A stretch of DNA of 64,000 nucleotides, taken from positions 9,499,576 to 9,563,575 of the forward strand of contig JALMQS010000681.1 in NCBI GenBank assembly GCA_024734495.1. Reading direction: 5' to 3'. The DNA comes from Forficula auricularia. Its lineage: Eukaryota > Arthropoda > Insecta > Dermaptera > Forficulidae. The notes below the pieces were generated by a model. That model was not told the DNA's origin. It did no database searches and was given only the letters and a program-made list of their open reading frames with translations. Position 1 is the stretch's first letter, and each line of letters starts with the position of its first letter. Position numbers and translations under genes: made by a program. Of the stretch, positions 1-11,183 are shown in pieces.

Positions 1-643
1 TTTGAATGAATATAGGTACTTGTATTACTGAAATTCATATAATCGTGACGTTATTATAACTAGGAGAAGTCTACAAAAATTTGATAAACCTTGATAAAAG
101 AGGAGTCGGGGTCGAAAATGTCTGGATTTAGTGTGACGTATTTTATGGACGGTCGTTAAGGTTAAATTAAAAAACAAACTTTTTATAAATTAAATAATTT
201 AATTAATTTATTAGTTTTCAATAATGAAATTCTTTTTCTGTAAATTAAGGTACTCCTAAAAAAAGATGGAAATTCTATCTAAATACACTTTAATTCTAGA
301 GGAGAAAACTTTGAACCTAATATAGCTACAAATTTCCGCATACTGGCTTAAGATTTGACGAGTACGTATGAACAGGACGGGGAGAGAAAACAGGGAACTA
401 TAATTGAGTTAAAAATGTTTCATTACTGATGTTATGCAGCCAGTTTGCCTTCTGTGTCTAGGGAAACACTGGTTGAAAAGGAAATTTCTATCGGGAAACA
501 AATTTAAAAATAAAATACTTATAGGTTTTTAAAATGTAATATGTAATTATTTATTTATTATCTTCATACTTTCCGCCAGGAGCGTATCTATATATGGGCT
601 TTTTGGCCCGTGGATATAAAGGGCCCCCAGCCCCCATTGAAGA
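1..643. other. AT-rich noncoding DNA
   Basis: No coding exon, RNA gene or clear repeat boundary was recognised. A GC-richer patch near 580-640 with GGGCCC runs resembles the end of a hAT-type element, because it starts like CAGGAGCGTATCTA, but no matching partner end or target duplication was found. Confidence 0.5.
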
Positions 644-655
644 CATTAAATTGTT

Positions 656-880
656 TTTTTTTTACTTAGAGAAAGTGGTGTAGGTTTTAGGTGAAACATG
701 ATATTAATTAATAAAGTAAAGGGTGTGTAGTTTCGCAGTGAATGAAATAAAATTCAAAGAGGTTTATACAAATTCAATATATTTCGGATTATTAATCCAT
801 CATCAGGAGTTTACAGGTTAAAAACTGTTTGAGTTTTATTTCATTCACTGTGAAACTGCACACCCTTTAATTTATTAATT
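656..880 (-). mobile_element. Penelope-related fold-back element with hammerhead-like core
   Basis: The 12-bp direct repeat CATTAAATTGTT at 644-655 and 881-892 brackets this unit and reads as a target-site duplication of a length usual for Penelope-like elements. Inside, arms of about 50 bp (roughly 706-760 and 830-880, with AAAGGGTGTGTAGTTTC-like ends) are inverted copies. Between them lies a minus-strand hammerhead-like core at 782-806: CTGATGA, an extra T, stem GGATT/AATCC with loop AAT, then GAAA. There is no coding capacity. The asymmetric tail at 656-705 on one side fits a truncated, target-primed insertion rather than a cut-and-paste MITE. The Penelope link is inferred from the core and the duplication length. 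Confidence 0.6.
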
Positions 881-892
881 CATTAAATTGTT

Positions 893-2865
893 GTTTGTGT
901 ATCTATGTCATATTCAATAAATAAAATATTTTATTGTTCTAATTTTTTTTCTATACCGTATATAGAAAACAGTTTTTTGACAAAAAGTCAATTAGTTTGA
1001 TTAATTAGCTAGGCCCTTAAATAGTGTTAGCCCAAGGCCCCACAAATTCACGGTTTGCCTCTTCTTTCTGCCCATCTCCCTAAAAATTTTTTCTGGGAAT
1101 GTCCATGACAGCACATATGTCTCTAGAGAGATTATCTAAATATAAAATTTCTTATTTGACTAACGCATCGTTATTTAATTTACTCTGAATTGACTCAATT
1201 TATTAAACACTGTAAATAATGAATGCGTTTGAATAGGAATGACTGTTTCTGTGATAATTTTGATAATGTATGATCTATTATCTGTATATCATTAATGACC
1301 TTGTCGAGGAATGTCTTTGATGTGGATCGATTGCGTTAGATATCGTATTATTATTGCCATTATTGGCAATTATGGTGATTATCAGCCCGCTGGTAACAAT
1401 TTTCTTGTTAGCCGCATATGCTGGCAATGACGTCGTGGGTGTCCATTAGCAGACCTTTTTTTGCACTTTATTTGGTTCTTTCTAAATAAAACTGACGTAA
1501 GTGTAGAAATAGCTAAAGAAGCGCTATGCCGATATGTTATTAAAAAAAAAAAATAAACGCTTAAAGGCAAATAGTAATTTTAATAGGAATGATGGAAAAA
1601 TTCCCAAGTTCGCTCACTATTTTGGAGTTCTTAATTTGAATAACAGACAGATGAAAAAATTGTAAATTTCGCTCATTTAAAAATAAATACCTACAAGGTA
1701 CCTAATGACCGGAAATTTTTCAAAATATATTGAAAAGTTCTAAATTAATTCAAAAATAAAAATTTCACTTTAAATCATAATTAAAAATAAACAATCGTTT
1801 ATCTCATAACTTTGTAAAAAAACATTTATTTTTTATTTATTTTATCCCTGATATCAAGCTGCGCTGGCTCTAGTCAAAGATGTCTAGAAAATATTTTGGT
1901 GTCTAGGAGACATTTTCTAGAGAGAGAGCATGCTATCAAGAATATGATTTGAATAAGCTGTTGTTATAAAATGTGTTGAATTTTTCCGTCTGAAATTACC
2001 CGAGGAGAAATTTAATCAATTATCATATTAGAAAATATTAAAAAAAAATTTAGTTTAATCACTTTCAGCAAATTTTAGTGATTTGGAAATTTTGTCCGTC
2101 AACGAATTGACTAGAAAGCTGAATTTTGACTTAGAATTAAATTGTAAATTTCATTTAATTATTTACAACTTTTCTATCGAGTTTTTCATTTGATAATTCG
2201 ATATAATCTTTTTTTTTGTAATTTCTGCATTTTTGCACGAAAATCTAGAAATTCCATAATATAACCACTTATTTGTTTTTTAAATCCAAACAGCTTGGCT
2301 CCAGAACTAACTTTCAACGATCTTCATTGATTTATTGATTAATTGGACTTTAGGTTATCTTCAAATATCCATCTTTAGCATATAAATTCAATTTTAAATT
2401 CTATAGACTGTAAAAGCGAACTCTAAAAATACAATTGACAGAGAATTCAAAAAGTGGTATTAGCCTGAGGATTTTTCGAAAAATCTTGAAACAACTCTCT
2501 GTAAAGCATGTTCGGCACTCGGATTCGACTCCTGAGACCGCGAACGCTTCTGACTTAAAATTGACCTTTCACACCTCCACGAATTTTAAAATTTTTCGAA
2601 AAAATTTCATTTTTTTTCATTAAATAAAATTTATAAAACACTCATAAGTTAGAATTATTTATATATTAAACGGTTTTACACTCAAAATTATTTAAAGTCG
2701 CCAGCAAAATTTCACCAATTATTTTGATATATTTGAATTAATCAAGTTTGCTATAAAGGTGTGCAATTGTGCATATATGTACATATAAGTCAGAAGGAAT
2801 TTCATCACTAAAATCAGGCAAACTGCCCGAACACGGGCTTTAGGTGATCGCCGGGTTCGACTCCT
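893..2865. other. AT-rich noncoding DNA
   Basis: No exon was recognised. At about 2512-2550 a GC-richer patch (GGATTCGACTCCTGA followed by GCGAAC and CTTCTGAC) resembles the sequence into which the hAT element at 2874 inserted. The patch has a weak tRNA B-box look but no convincing A box. Confidence 0.45.
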
Positions 2866-2873
2866 GACGGGAC

Positions 2874-3916
2874 CAGGGCCGTGCCGTGCTATGATGCAGA
2901 GAGGCGGCCGCATCAGGCGGTACAGTAAGGGAGCGGCATAAGCAGCGAAATCAAAATATAATTGGAACCATTCAATAATTAATTATCTTTACTCAATGCT
3001 TTTCTCTGTTGGTCCATGTACCATACAAAAAGTGAAAAGTTATGGACAATCTGGAAATGATCAGAAAATTGCTGCAGAAAATCTTGAATGCATAGGAATT
3101 CCTTCAAAAACTAAAGTTAGAGCAAGAAGGAAAAAGCGTTAATTTAACTATGAAGAAACTGTCGATGAACCCTTAACAGAGGAGATTAAATTTAAAATAA
3201 ACTTTTTCACTTTTATTCTGGACATTACCCTTAATTCTTTGAATGAACAATAATCACGCTTCTGAAAACCCATAGCCAAAATTTTCAGTTTTTATAAGAC
3301 ATTTTAAAACTCAAGGATATAGATAACAAAAAAAAACAGTGTCTGTCAATACTTTCAGTAGAAAATAAATCAAATATATATAAATGATCTTCAAGAAGAA
3401 TTACGTGATGTATCCCGAATGCTACCATATTCTATGAAACCGTTGGATGTTTTAAATTATTTGTGCCAAAAAACTTAATTATTTTGTATTCGAATACTCT
3501 GTTGTAGCTCTGAGAATTTTATTAACACTCCTTGTCTCTGTAGCTAGTGGGAAAATAAGTTTTTTCACAAATTAAAATTAATAAAAAAACTACGTAAGAA
3601 GTTCAATAAACTAAACAAAAGTTAGAAATCTGTGTTTAGTTTCTATTGAATCTTCATTGACTACACATCCTAATTAGCCAATTGTTATAGTTAAATTTAG
3701 AAGGGTTAAAATGTAGTAGATTGATGTAGTTGATCGTTGTTATCATTATTTTAAAGAACCTAGTTTATATTTTCAAAATAAAAATAGTATTCTTACATTT
3801 TGAGCAGTTTTTTTATTATTATTATCACAATCGAAGTTTATTTTAAAGAAAACACATTTAAAGGGCGGCATTTCGAAGACTTGCATCATACTGAGAAAAT
3901 CTACCGCACGGCCCTG
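2874..3916 (+). mobile_element. Decayed hAT transposon
   Basis: A 1,043-bp element is bounded by the perfect 8-bp target duplication GACGGGAC at 2866-2873 and 3917-3924. Its ends read CAGGGCCGTGC at the left and GCACGGCCCTG at the right; the inverted similarity extends inward through a TGATGCA block. An 8-bp duplication with CAG...CTG ends is diagnostic of the hAT superfamily. The interior holds a transposase relic on the plus strand. The duplication is intact although the coding part is badly broken, so the copy is old and immobile, or the element was already defective when it moved. Confidence 0.9.
2998..3690 (+). pseudogene. hAT-family transposase relic (ZMYM1/DUF4371-like, C-terminal dimerisation region)
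   Basis: Translated piecewise across several frames, the plus strand gives fragments in the order seen in ZMYM1-like hAT transposases: an ARRKKR then FNYEETVDEPL block; FKINFFTFILDITLNSLNE (about 3192-3250); an ELRDVSRMLPYSMKPLDVLN block (about 3396-3460); and VVALRILLTL then VSVASG (about 3502-3550) with KNYVRSS-like and LVSIES-like remnants up to about 3655. The last blocks correspond to the conserved LRILLT...PVS.AS.ERSFSKLKLIK signature of the hAT dimerisation domain. Stops and frameshifts occur in every segment, so no product is expected. The family assignment rests on block order and motif likeness, not on a search. Confidence 0.8.
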
Positions 3917-3924
3917 GACGGGAC

Positions 3925-4859
3925 GAACCCTTCTGACATTATAATACAAACATAGATATCATTAAACAAATTGGCCTTATTTCTTTGTTATTTTGTATTA
4001 CTATTTAATGTAAAATAATAAATAAATAAAATATGAAGAGTGGTGGAAGTTTTCTGGGAAGAGGCAACCTGTCTTGGGTAGGATGGGGCATTTATCAAAG
4101 CCGAAGACTACTCATTACCATTATCCTTGACGCCTTGACGAGAAACTCGTTAACGGAAGCCTTTTTCTCACTCTCTCATCTCGCCTCCTCACTCATTAAG
4201 ACCCCGAGAAACGCACACACCGATGCCGTCGACCATCCAGGAACAATTCCCCATAAAACCCAAACACTAAATCGTAGAAAACGACAAAGCGTTTTGTTCT
4301 ACCGTCTTCTTTAACGATTCTATTAAAGTATATGATAGACAATTTTCTCACTAAAGTTGTATTTTTTTATTTTTTATTTTTTTACTAATGATTTTGAGGA
4401 TATTATTATTTCGATTATTTCATCATTATTTGAACCGGATATAGGTATTAATTTTTCTTTTAATTAACATTTAACCTTTGCGAATATAATATCTGCACGT
4501 GTGTTCAACTCAAAGGTTTAAATATCCGTTTTTAAATTAGATATTTAATTACCTTTTTCATAATTCACTGCGTTATCTGAGCCTTTCATTTTTAATAGAT
4601 ACTATTACGGCAATGAAATTAATGCGATTATTGGCCAGATTTTGCCTATAATGCCAATGGACATACTCTTAAGCTGTATTGCTAAATATAAATTTTAATA
4701 ACATCCAAATACAGATTTTTTTGTGAAAATGTATTTACACACAGGTAGAGATACACATTTTCAAAATCATATAGTTATGATGTTTATTTGCATCAAACAG
4801 AGGACAACCTCTTTGTTTCTCTTTATGAATCAACAACTCTGCTACTCTCGGCAAATTCT
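3925..4859. other. Noncoding DNA with a GC-richer 93-codon open frame
   Basis: The stretch 4033-4314 is GC-richer than its surroundings and open for 93 codons on the plus strand from an ATG. The peptide (start MKSGGSFLGRGNLSWVG) matches no family I know, has no domain, and has no clear splice signals. It may be a conserved noncoding island, a repeat fragment or an orphan frame. Nothing else was recognised in the interval except the repeat end at 4795-4866. Confidence 0.3.
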
Positions 4860-4866
4860 TCTTTTT
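4795..4866 (-). repeat. Dispersed repeat R, inverted partner of 38073-38150
   Basis: Read on the minus strand, the block runs TTGCCGAGAGTAGCAGAG, then GTTGATTCATAAAGAGAAAC, then a GGTTGTCCTC segment. It matches 38073-38150 on the plus strand with few differences. The first part (GCCGAGAGTAGCAGA) also abuts the palindromic elements at 40480, 52890 and 63713, so it is a shared terminal module of a larger repeat family. Confidence 0.65.
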
Positions 4867-5150
4867 TAAGTGTCATAGTAGGTCTCCCTGACGTTTCGGC
4901 ACCTCCCCACATATACCTGTGCTGAGTGTGTTTAGCAGTTTTACACAGATATACGGGACCTACCTTTTAACGCCGGTTCCGAACGGCTAGTTTGGAGAGG
5001 TTGACTAGGCAATTATACTCTTGGTAGTTTGTCATTGCTTTCCAAGTGGAGGCGACTGCAAATATCTGCCGAGACTCAGCCTCGAACCAGTATACTTCAG
5101 GACAGCGGCCCGACACTCTGACCACTGACCCCACAGTCGCCTCACTCTCG
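4860..5150 (-). mobile_element. tRNA-derived SINE (candidate)
   Basis: The minus strand has a tRNA-like head. An A-box-like TCAGTGGTCAGAGTG lies at 5114-5128 and a B-box-like GGTTCGAGGCT at about 5078-5088, spaced as in a tRNA gene. A longer non-tRNA body follows, ending in a short A-rich tract near 4865. A 67-codon open frame across the body is simply the translation of the repeat. The target duplication is not clear, so the boundaries are approximate. Confidence 0.55.
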
Positions 5151-7916
5151 ACAAAATAAATACATTTCAATAATTAAAAACATTTTGACACCAGGACGAA
5201 CTCAGGAATTATTGTGAATAGCTATAAACAGATAAACAACAATAGATAGAAAAAATCTGGCTAAAAATAATTAATTTTTCTCCACGTTTCAATTATTAAA
5301 AAACACGAATAAGTCAAAAGAATTAAAAAACAATGTTAAATTTAGATCCTTGTTTTCTGTATCCTTCCGCTTCCCGTATGACGTATATACGTAACTTCTT
5401 TTAAGTTTCCAAACTCTATAATACTTATGTAGAGAGTTGTTTTTTAAGTACGTATGTCATATAAATAATTTTAGAAATATCTTAAATATTCACAAATTAC
5501 CATTCAGGTCAATTGCTTATATGCAATTTTTTAGGTAACGCAGATTGTTGCATTTGGTAAAAAGAAATGGTGGAAAAATTATGACTATAATATTCATATT
5601 GACTCTCTTTAAGTGGGTGCTAATTATATAAACAGTGAATAAGTATCGGTTATTTGGCAATTTTACATATTCCTAGCAGTATGGGAGGTAATGATTAACC
5701 GCCGATTTCTTTTTTCAAATTACAATCTCGTTGATTAAATTGGATTAAACATGGTCGCCTGAGGGAAAACAAACTACAACACACAGAAGGAAGGGTGTAT
5801 GGAACTCTCTCTAATCTTCATAATGTCTTAATTCAGAAGTCCTCTTCGTATTGAGTGAAAGGTTCTTCTAAAGCGGCAAAGGGTGCCTGAGGGTCGTCCT
5901 GTATATGACACCTGTTTTGCTCGCCCCTCTCTCTAGGTAAAAATGCAAATTACCCTTTGAAACCGTGCGAAATTCCTACAACGATTTATTATTCAATGTA
6001 GGTACTTCTCTTTTATATTCCAATGAAATTTACTAGATTTGTTTACTTGTTTATGAATATACAGGGTGTTTCAAAGCATCCGTGCTCATTTTTAAATTTC
6101 ACCACGAATAGTCTAGCACTCTAACCCAATTAAATCTTTCAAATAATAATTCTGGCCATTAAGATCTCAAAATGAAAATAAATTAATGGATCGAATGAAA
6201 TAAAATAAATAAAAAAATATTTCTTAAGAAATAAGGAGATATTGTTTTCTACTAAATCCAAATGTTATGAATAATTTGGATTACATGTCAGAAGATTTTA
6301 TTATTTATCCACTCCTCGGAAAATATACCTACTAGGAGCGAACATGATCATTTTGATGTGAAATAAAAAGCATCTATGATAATATTGACAGCTCAAGTAT
6401 AGTAGAAAATAGTCTCTAAAGATTTCATAATAAATTTAAAGTCTGCTTAACTTTTAAAAAATATCAACTAGTGTGTGCACTACAAGACTTTAATCTGCAA
6501 CCTCTTTTTAAAATCATTCTACTTTTTTTCCGATTTAAAATTAGTACTTTGCAATGATTCAATCGGAATAAAAAACAGTGATCACGGAACCTGGCTGTTG
6601 TTAAGCACAGTGATTTTTGAAAAAGTCGTAGCAATAGTTTATGAGAAAAAAAATATAAACTAACCTGAATTTACAATTTTAAAGAGCTATAAGGGGTCTG
6701 TCGATTTGGAATAAAAGCTTATCATATTGTTGCTGACTGATTATTAGAAAAGTTTCAAATTCCAGTCCTCAGTCTATGACTGTGATAGTGAGATTTAGCA
6801 GTACACATGCACACACACCGATGAATTAATTTTCGGGCGAGTTTTGGATCTGGCTCACCACAAAATCAGTTTCCTTTTTTTGTAATCCTAGTTTTATATC
6901 TAGGGGCATTGAATCTTCTGAGTGAAATTAATTTTTATAGTTTTAGAGATAAAATACTTCAAAAAATGAACCTCACGAAAGTGAATGGAATACTTTAACT
7001 TTTTTGCTTCGCTAGACAAGTGATTAATTATGATGAGTGCAATAATTTTATTTTTTGAGATCTTATATTTATTTATTTATTTTATTTTATTGAAGCTAAG
7101 TAAATACAATGAGATTTTTTCCAATAAGAGTTGTTTCTGATTAAAAATATAACCGAAGATAACCCATTGACCCATCTATATTCCCCATTGATCTGAATCT
7201 GTATTACATGGAACATACTTCCGGTTTGTTCCAGAAAACAAAAATATCATCAAATGATCATTCAAGGAGGGTTTTATAATTAAATTTTTCCCATTTTTCA
7301 ATCACATTCCGTTGTCAAATAAATGAGTGGCACTAGTAATTTGAATCAACCTGTATATCTAGGAAAGATTTTTATCAAACAACAGTATCGATATTTAAAG
7401 ATACTTTCTAAAATTTCTAAAATGTCAAAAAACAAAAAAAATTTATTTATTATTAGTTTTTTATTTTTTATAAAATATTTAGTGAATAGGATTTAGATAT
7501 TTTAAAGATTTCGTGATCAATGTGAATGATGCTTTAATTTGATTCTAATATATTTAAAACAAAGCCTAAAGGCTTAAGCTTCGTGTTCTATTATTAAGAT
7601 ATAACTATATAATTTAAAATCATAACTCGACATATGAATTTTATATTTAGGGATATTAAGATGTTTTTTCCATTGAGGCCACATCTGAGACATACTTTAT
7701 TAGTTAATTGAATTTCCAATCGAATATATTAAATTTAATAGTTTTTTTTCGTTAGATCACGAGAAGTTTAAACTGAAAATTAATTGACTATTAAAATTTC
7801 TATTAAATATAAAACGTTATATCTTCATTTTTGGGAGAAAATATTCAAATATTAATAGATATTAAATTATTCATATAGAATCAATCTTTCTTACTTTTCC
7901 TTATATATACTCATAT
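5151..7916. other. AT-rich noncoding DNA with dispersed repeat fragments
   Basis: No exon was recognised. Fragments seen: ACATTTTGACACCAGGACGA at about 5183, part of a family found at least five more times in the window; an ACAGGGTGTTTCAAA end at 6061, a common insect transposon-end motif with no partner found; and a minus-strand copy at about 6235-6310 of the TTCTGACATGTAAT family also present at 32180 and 47195. Confidence 0.5.
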
Positions 7917-8100
7917 CAGTAGCGGTTGGTGACTTTTCAACCAGGGGATCCAAAAAAGTATCCTTCATTTTTTGATATTTTATTTTAATCTTCACTTTTT
8001 TTTTGCAAATTTCATCAAATACGGTATCATTTTCGTTATTTTTCAAATTTAACATTAGATTTTTAAAAAATATATTTTGGGACCTTCGCCCCAAACGGAT
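7917..8100 (+). mobile_element. hAT-like element, left part
   Basis: It starts CAGTAGCGGTTGGTGACTTT and continues with AACCAGGGGATCC, a CCTTCATTTTTT tract and CAAATTTAACATTAGATTTT. The same order of blocks occurs at 58553-58740 (CAGTGGCGGTCGGTAACTTT). The end sequence is typical of non-autonomous hAT elements. No right terminus or target duplication was located, so the copy is a fragment. Confidence 0.6.
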
Positions 8101-10820
8101 ACTGCTTTGTGTGAGTGAGAATAGAAGTCAGAAATTAAATCTTGTGACTTAAACTCCACAGTCCCTGAGATGAAAATCGACCATCTTCCACAATGAATCA
8201 GCCTCTCCTATAGGAAAATCTTCAATTTCTCCTATTTCTATTGCTAGTAGCAAGCTATGACTTGTCTATAGCACTCCTAGCTATTTCCGATCTTATATAT
8301 TGAGAGTTGTTAGAAATGGATTAGTTAAAAGATTCCCGAATCATCTTTATTTGCTCCTTTTTACTTTACCATACAGGGTATGCTCAACTATTGAAATCGT
8401 GCATGAAAAAAGTGGGTTTTTTCCTTCTTTTTTTCGAAATATTTTTGTATTATCTCTATTTTAATAATTCCTCAGAGAGAACAATTATTGACCAAAACTC
8501 GCCTGGACTTCTCTTTGACATGCTTGAAGTGGAAGATATACCAGGCAGGGACTTCAAACCTTCTATCCGCACCCTTTCCGGAAAATCATTCATTCTAATT
8601 GCCCCTTGAAACTAGGCAATAATTTCATTTCATTTCATTTCGAGAACAAATATACTTTTCAAAACAAAAAAATGTTTTTTATAAAAATATTAAAAATAAC
8701 AGATAATAATTTAAAAATTTAATGATTCCCCTAAAATTTTGAAGTCCTTTTATATTTATGAAAATACTCTAAATGTATGAAAGCATCCATGGACCGCACG
8801 CCATTGACTCGTATATATAATTATATATAGGTACATGAGTATATTTAAAGATTATTTTTTTATCCAATCAGAATTTATCTGTTAATAGATTTTCGATTTT
8901 ATTTCATGATTTTGCTTCAATTAAATTGGAAATTGGTTTATTGCTCACCACATAAGTTTCATTTAGACCACATTAATAAAACAAAATTAATATTAAAAAA
9001 AATACTATTAAAAGCTACATGAAATAAAAGTAAATTTAAGTCTCGTTCGCACCAGTAAAAAAATTGAATGGATATAATTCGGCTCATGCAGTAATACTAC
9101 TAACGCTTAATAAAACGTCTAGTACTTCTGAAGATAAGTTAACAACCTGAAATATATTCAGGTTTATAATAACATTTTTAAATCTTTCATTTCTATGAGA
9201 CTCAACAAAAAACTCCCCATAATTATAGCTTAATAAAAGTATCATAATATACCTATCAGAGACCAAAAAATTAAAATAACGAAAAAAGTATTTAGATCCG
9301 TTATTGTCCATAACATTTTTCCTGTGGACAATTTGAGGGAGGGAGTGCAGCATCTCGTTTTATCCAAGTCGCGGACACAAAATATTTTCAAAATTAGGAA
9401 TTAAAATTTATAAATAAATTTTGGGGCTTTGTGATTGCGAATTTTAAGAAAAAATGAAATCTTTAAATGCCTACACTTAAGGAATATTCGACATGATAGC
9501 CTCACACCATTTTAAAATGTTTCAAGTACACATGCTCAGTTTATCTGAGAGCAGTAAAAGAACTGAAAGTGGAATCCGCTATTAAAGATTAAATTTTAAT
9601 TAGGTGGTGATTGATAAAGTTACATTAGTTAATACTGAAAGTATATTATTATAAAATCTAAGGTGAACAATTATGAAATTTAATTAATAGTTTGAAATCT
9701 TGTTATTACTTATAATATAATATTTATATATAAAAATATAGAGTAAAATGAGATTTCCCTAGATAGTATTCGTGCCTAGTTCGTCGTGATCCGAAATGAC
9801 ATTATGCCCTTACACACCTCTGAAAGCCCTTTGGCTATTGTCAATTGTGGGATTTGTTTCCGTCAGTTGGCGTCACGGACCAAATGGATATCCTCCACAA
9901 CCAGAAAGACATATTGCTAATATAAATACATAGGATGATGGTTGTGATGTTACCGTTCAAAAAAATTCACTCACGATTTGTCAGTCAGCGTTCAAAATTA
10001 GAACAATGTTCCAATGGATGGACAGACAGACACGATTTGTAACAAAATATGTTATATATATTATTACACTAATGCTATATAAGGAAATGGAAGTTGTTTT
10101 CTATTATTCGAATTAATATGATATGCAAACGGCATGAGGGAATTTATCAAGTCATGTTTGAAGGGGAAACAAACCGAATGAAATTGCTATATACGGACCT
10201 GCGTTCAGATAGCGGTCTTAGATTTCAAGATCATTCATTTTTATTATTTATTATATAAAAGAAAAAGTGGTTACTTATTGAATACAATTGCACAATACCT
10301 TTTCTACCTTGTATGTTTATAAGTACTCTAGTACCTAAAAGATATTAAAGAAAAAAGTAAAAACTTTTCCAAGACTTGTTCAACTTTTCACAAATTTTAA
10401 CAATTGTTAACTAACGAATGGTTAACTAGAAATAAATATTTGACAAAGCTACAGTTTACAAACTTGTGTGTCAAATTTTACTTTATTACAACTGTACAAT
10501 GAGAAAAAATCGATTTTTTTATTTTATTCAACAATTCTAGTTAATAAGCTGAAATTTGACATAAAGTTTTTTCTACATTTTCATCTGAAAGCTCTTAGGC
10601 AAGAAAACAAAATTTTAATCACTCTTTTTGTTTTAAAAATACAACAATTTTAGAATTTGAATTAAATCTTTATTCCAGATGTTGTTCCCAAACTGTGCGC
10701 CGCGAAGCTTCATAATAAATTGAAGCAAGACATTTGGCCTAACTAGACAAAAAACAAAGTGAGAAGCTAAACATTTATTTATTATTCATTTTTATCTCTT
10801 ACTTACGATTAGACATAGAT
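8101..10820. other. AT-rich noncoding DNA
   Basis: No exon or transposon boundary was recognised. A somewhat GC-richer segment at about 9770-9930 (around CTTACACACCTCTGAAAGCC) has no long open frame and no known motif; it could be a conserved noncoding or regulatory block. Confidence 0.45.
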
Positions 10821-11183
10821 AAATCGAAAAAATTTAGCTTTGACACCCTTGAAAAGATCTAAAATGTATATAGGTACAGGGTAGTTTGATTTTTTGATTT
10901 TCATAAAAAAATAAACTATTAGTTTTTTAGATATTTTTATCAATTGTAATTCAAGAGTATTTAGAAAGACCAAATGCGGTGTTTGTTTTGATATAAAGCA
11001 AAAAAATCTAACTTTGACACACTCGAAAAAATCTAAAATTTATACAAAGGGTCCCTCCCCATGTGGTCTGAATATTTGATTTTCATAGAAAAATAAATGA
11101 TTAATTTTCAAGATATTATTATCGCTTCTAATACAAGAGTATATTTAGAGATAAGAAATACGCTTTTTGTTTTGATATAGGTA
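10821..11183. repeat. Diverged two-copy tandem duplication (about 174-bp period)
   Basis: The blocks AGCTTTGACACCCTTGAAAA near 10837 and AACTTTGACACACTCGAAAA near 11011 begin two units. Each unit continues with GATTTTCATA, AAAATAAA, AGATATT, CAAGAGTAT and GTTTTGATATA in the same order. The units differ at many positions, so the duplication is old. Confidence 0.7.

Noticed and set aside
8391..8609. 72-codon frame with a hydrophobic start
   Set aside because: AT-driven Phe/Leu/Tyr composition, no domain, no splice context.
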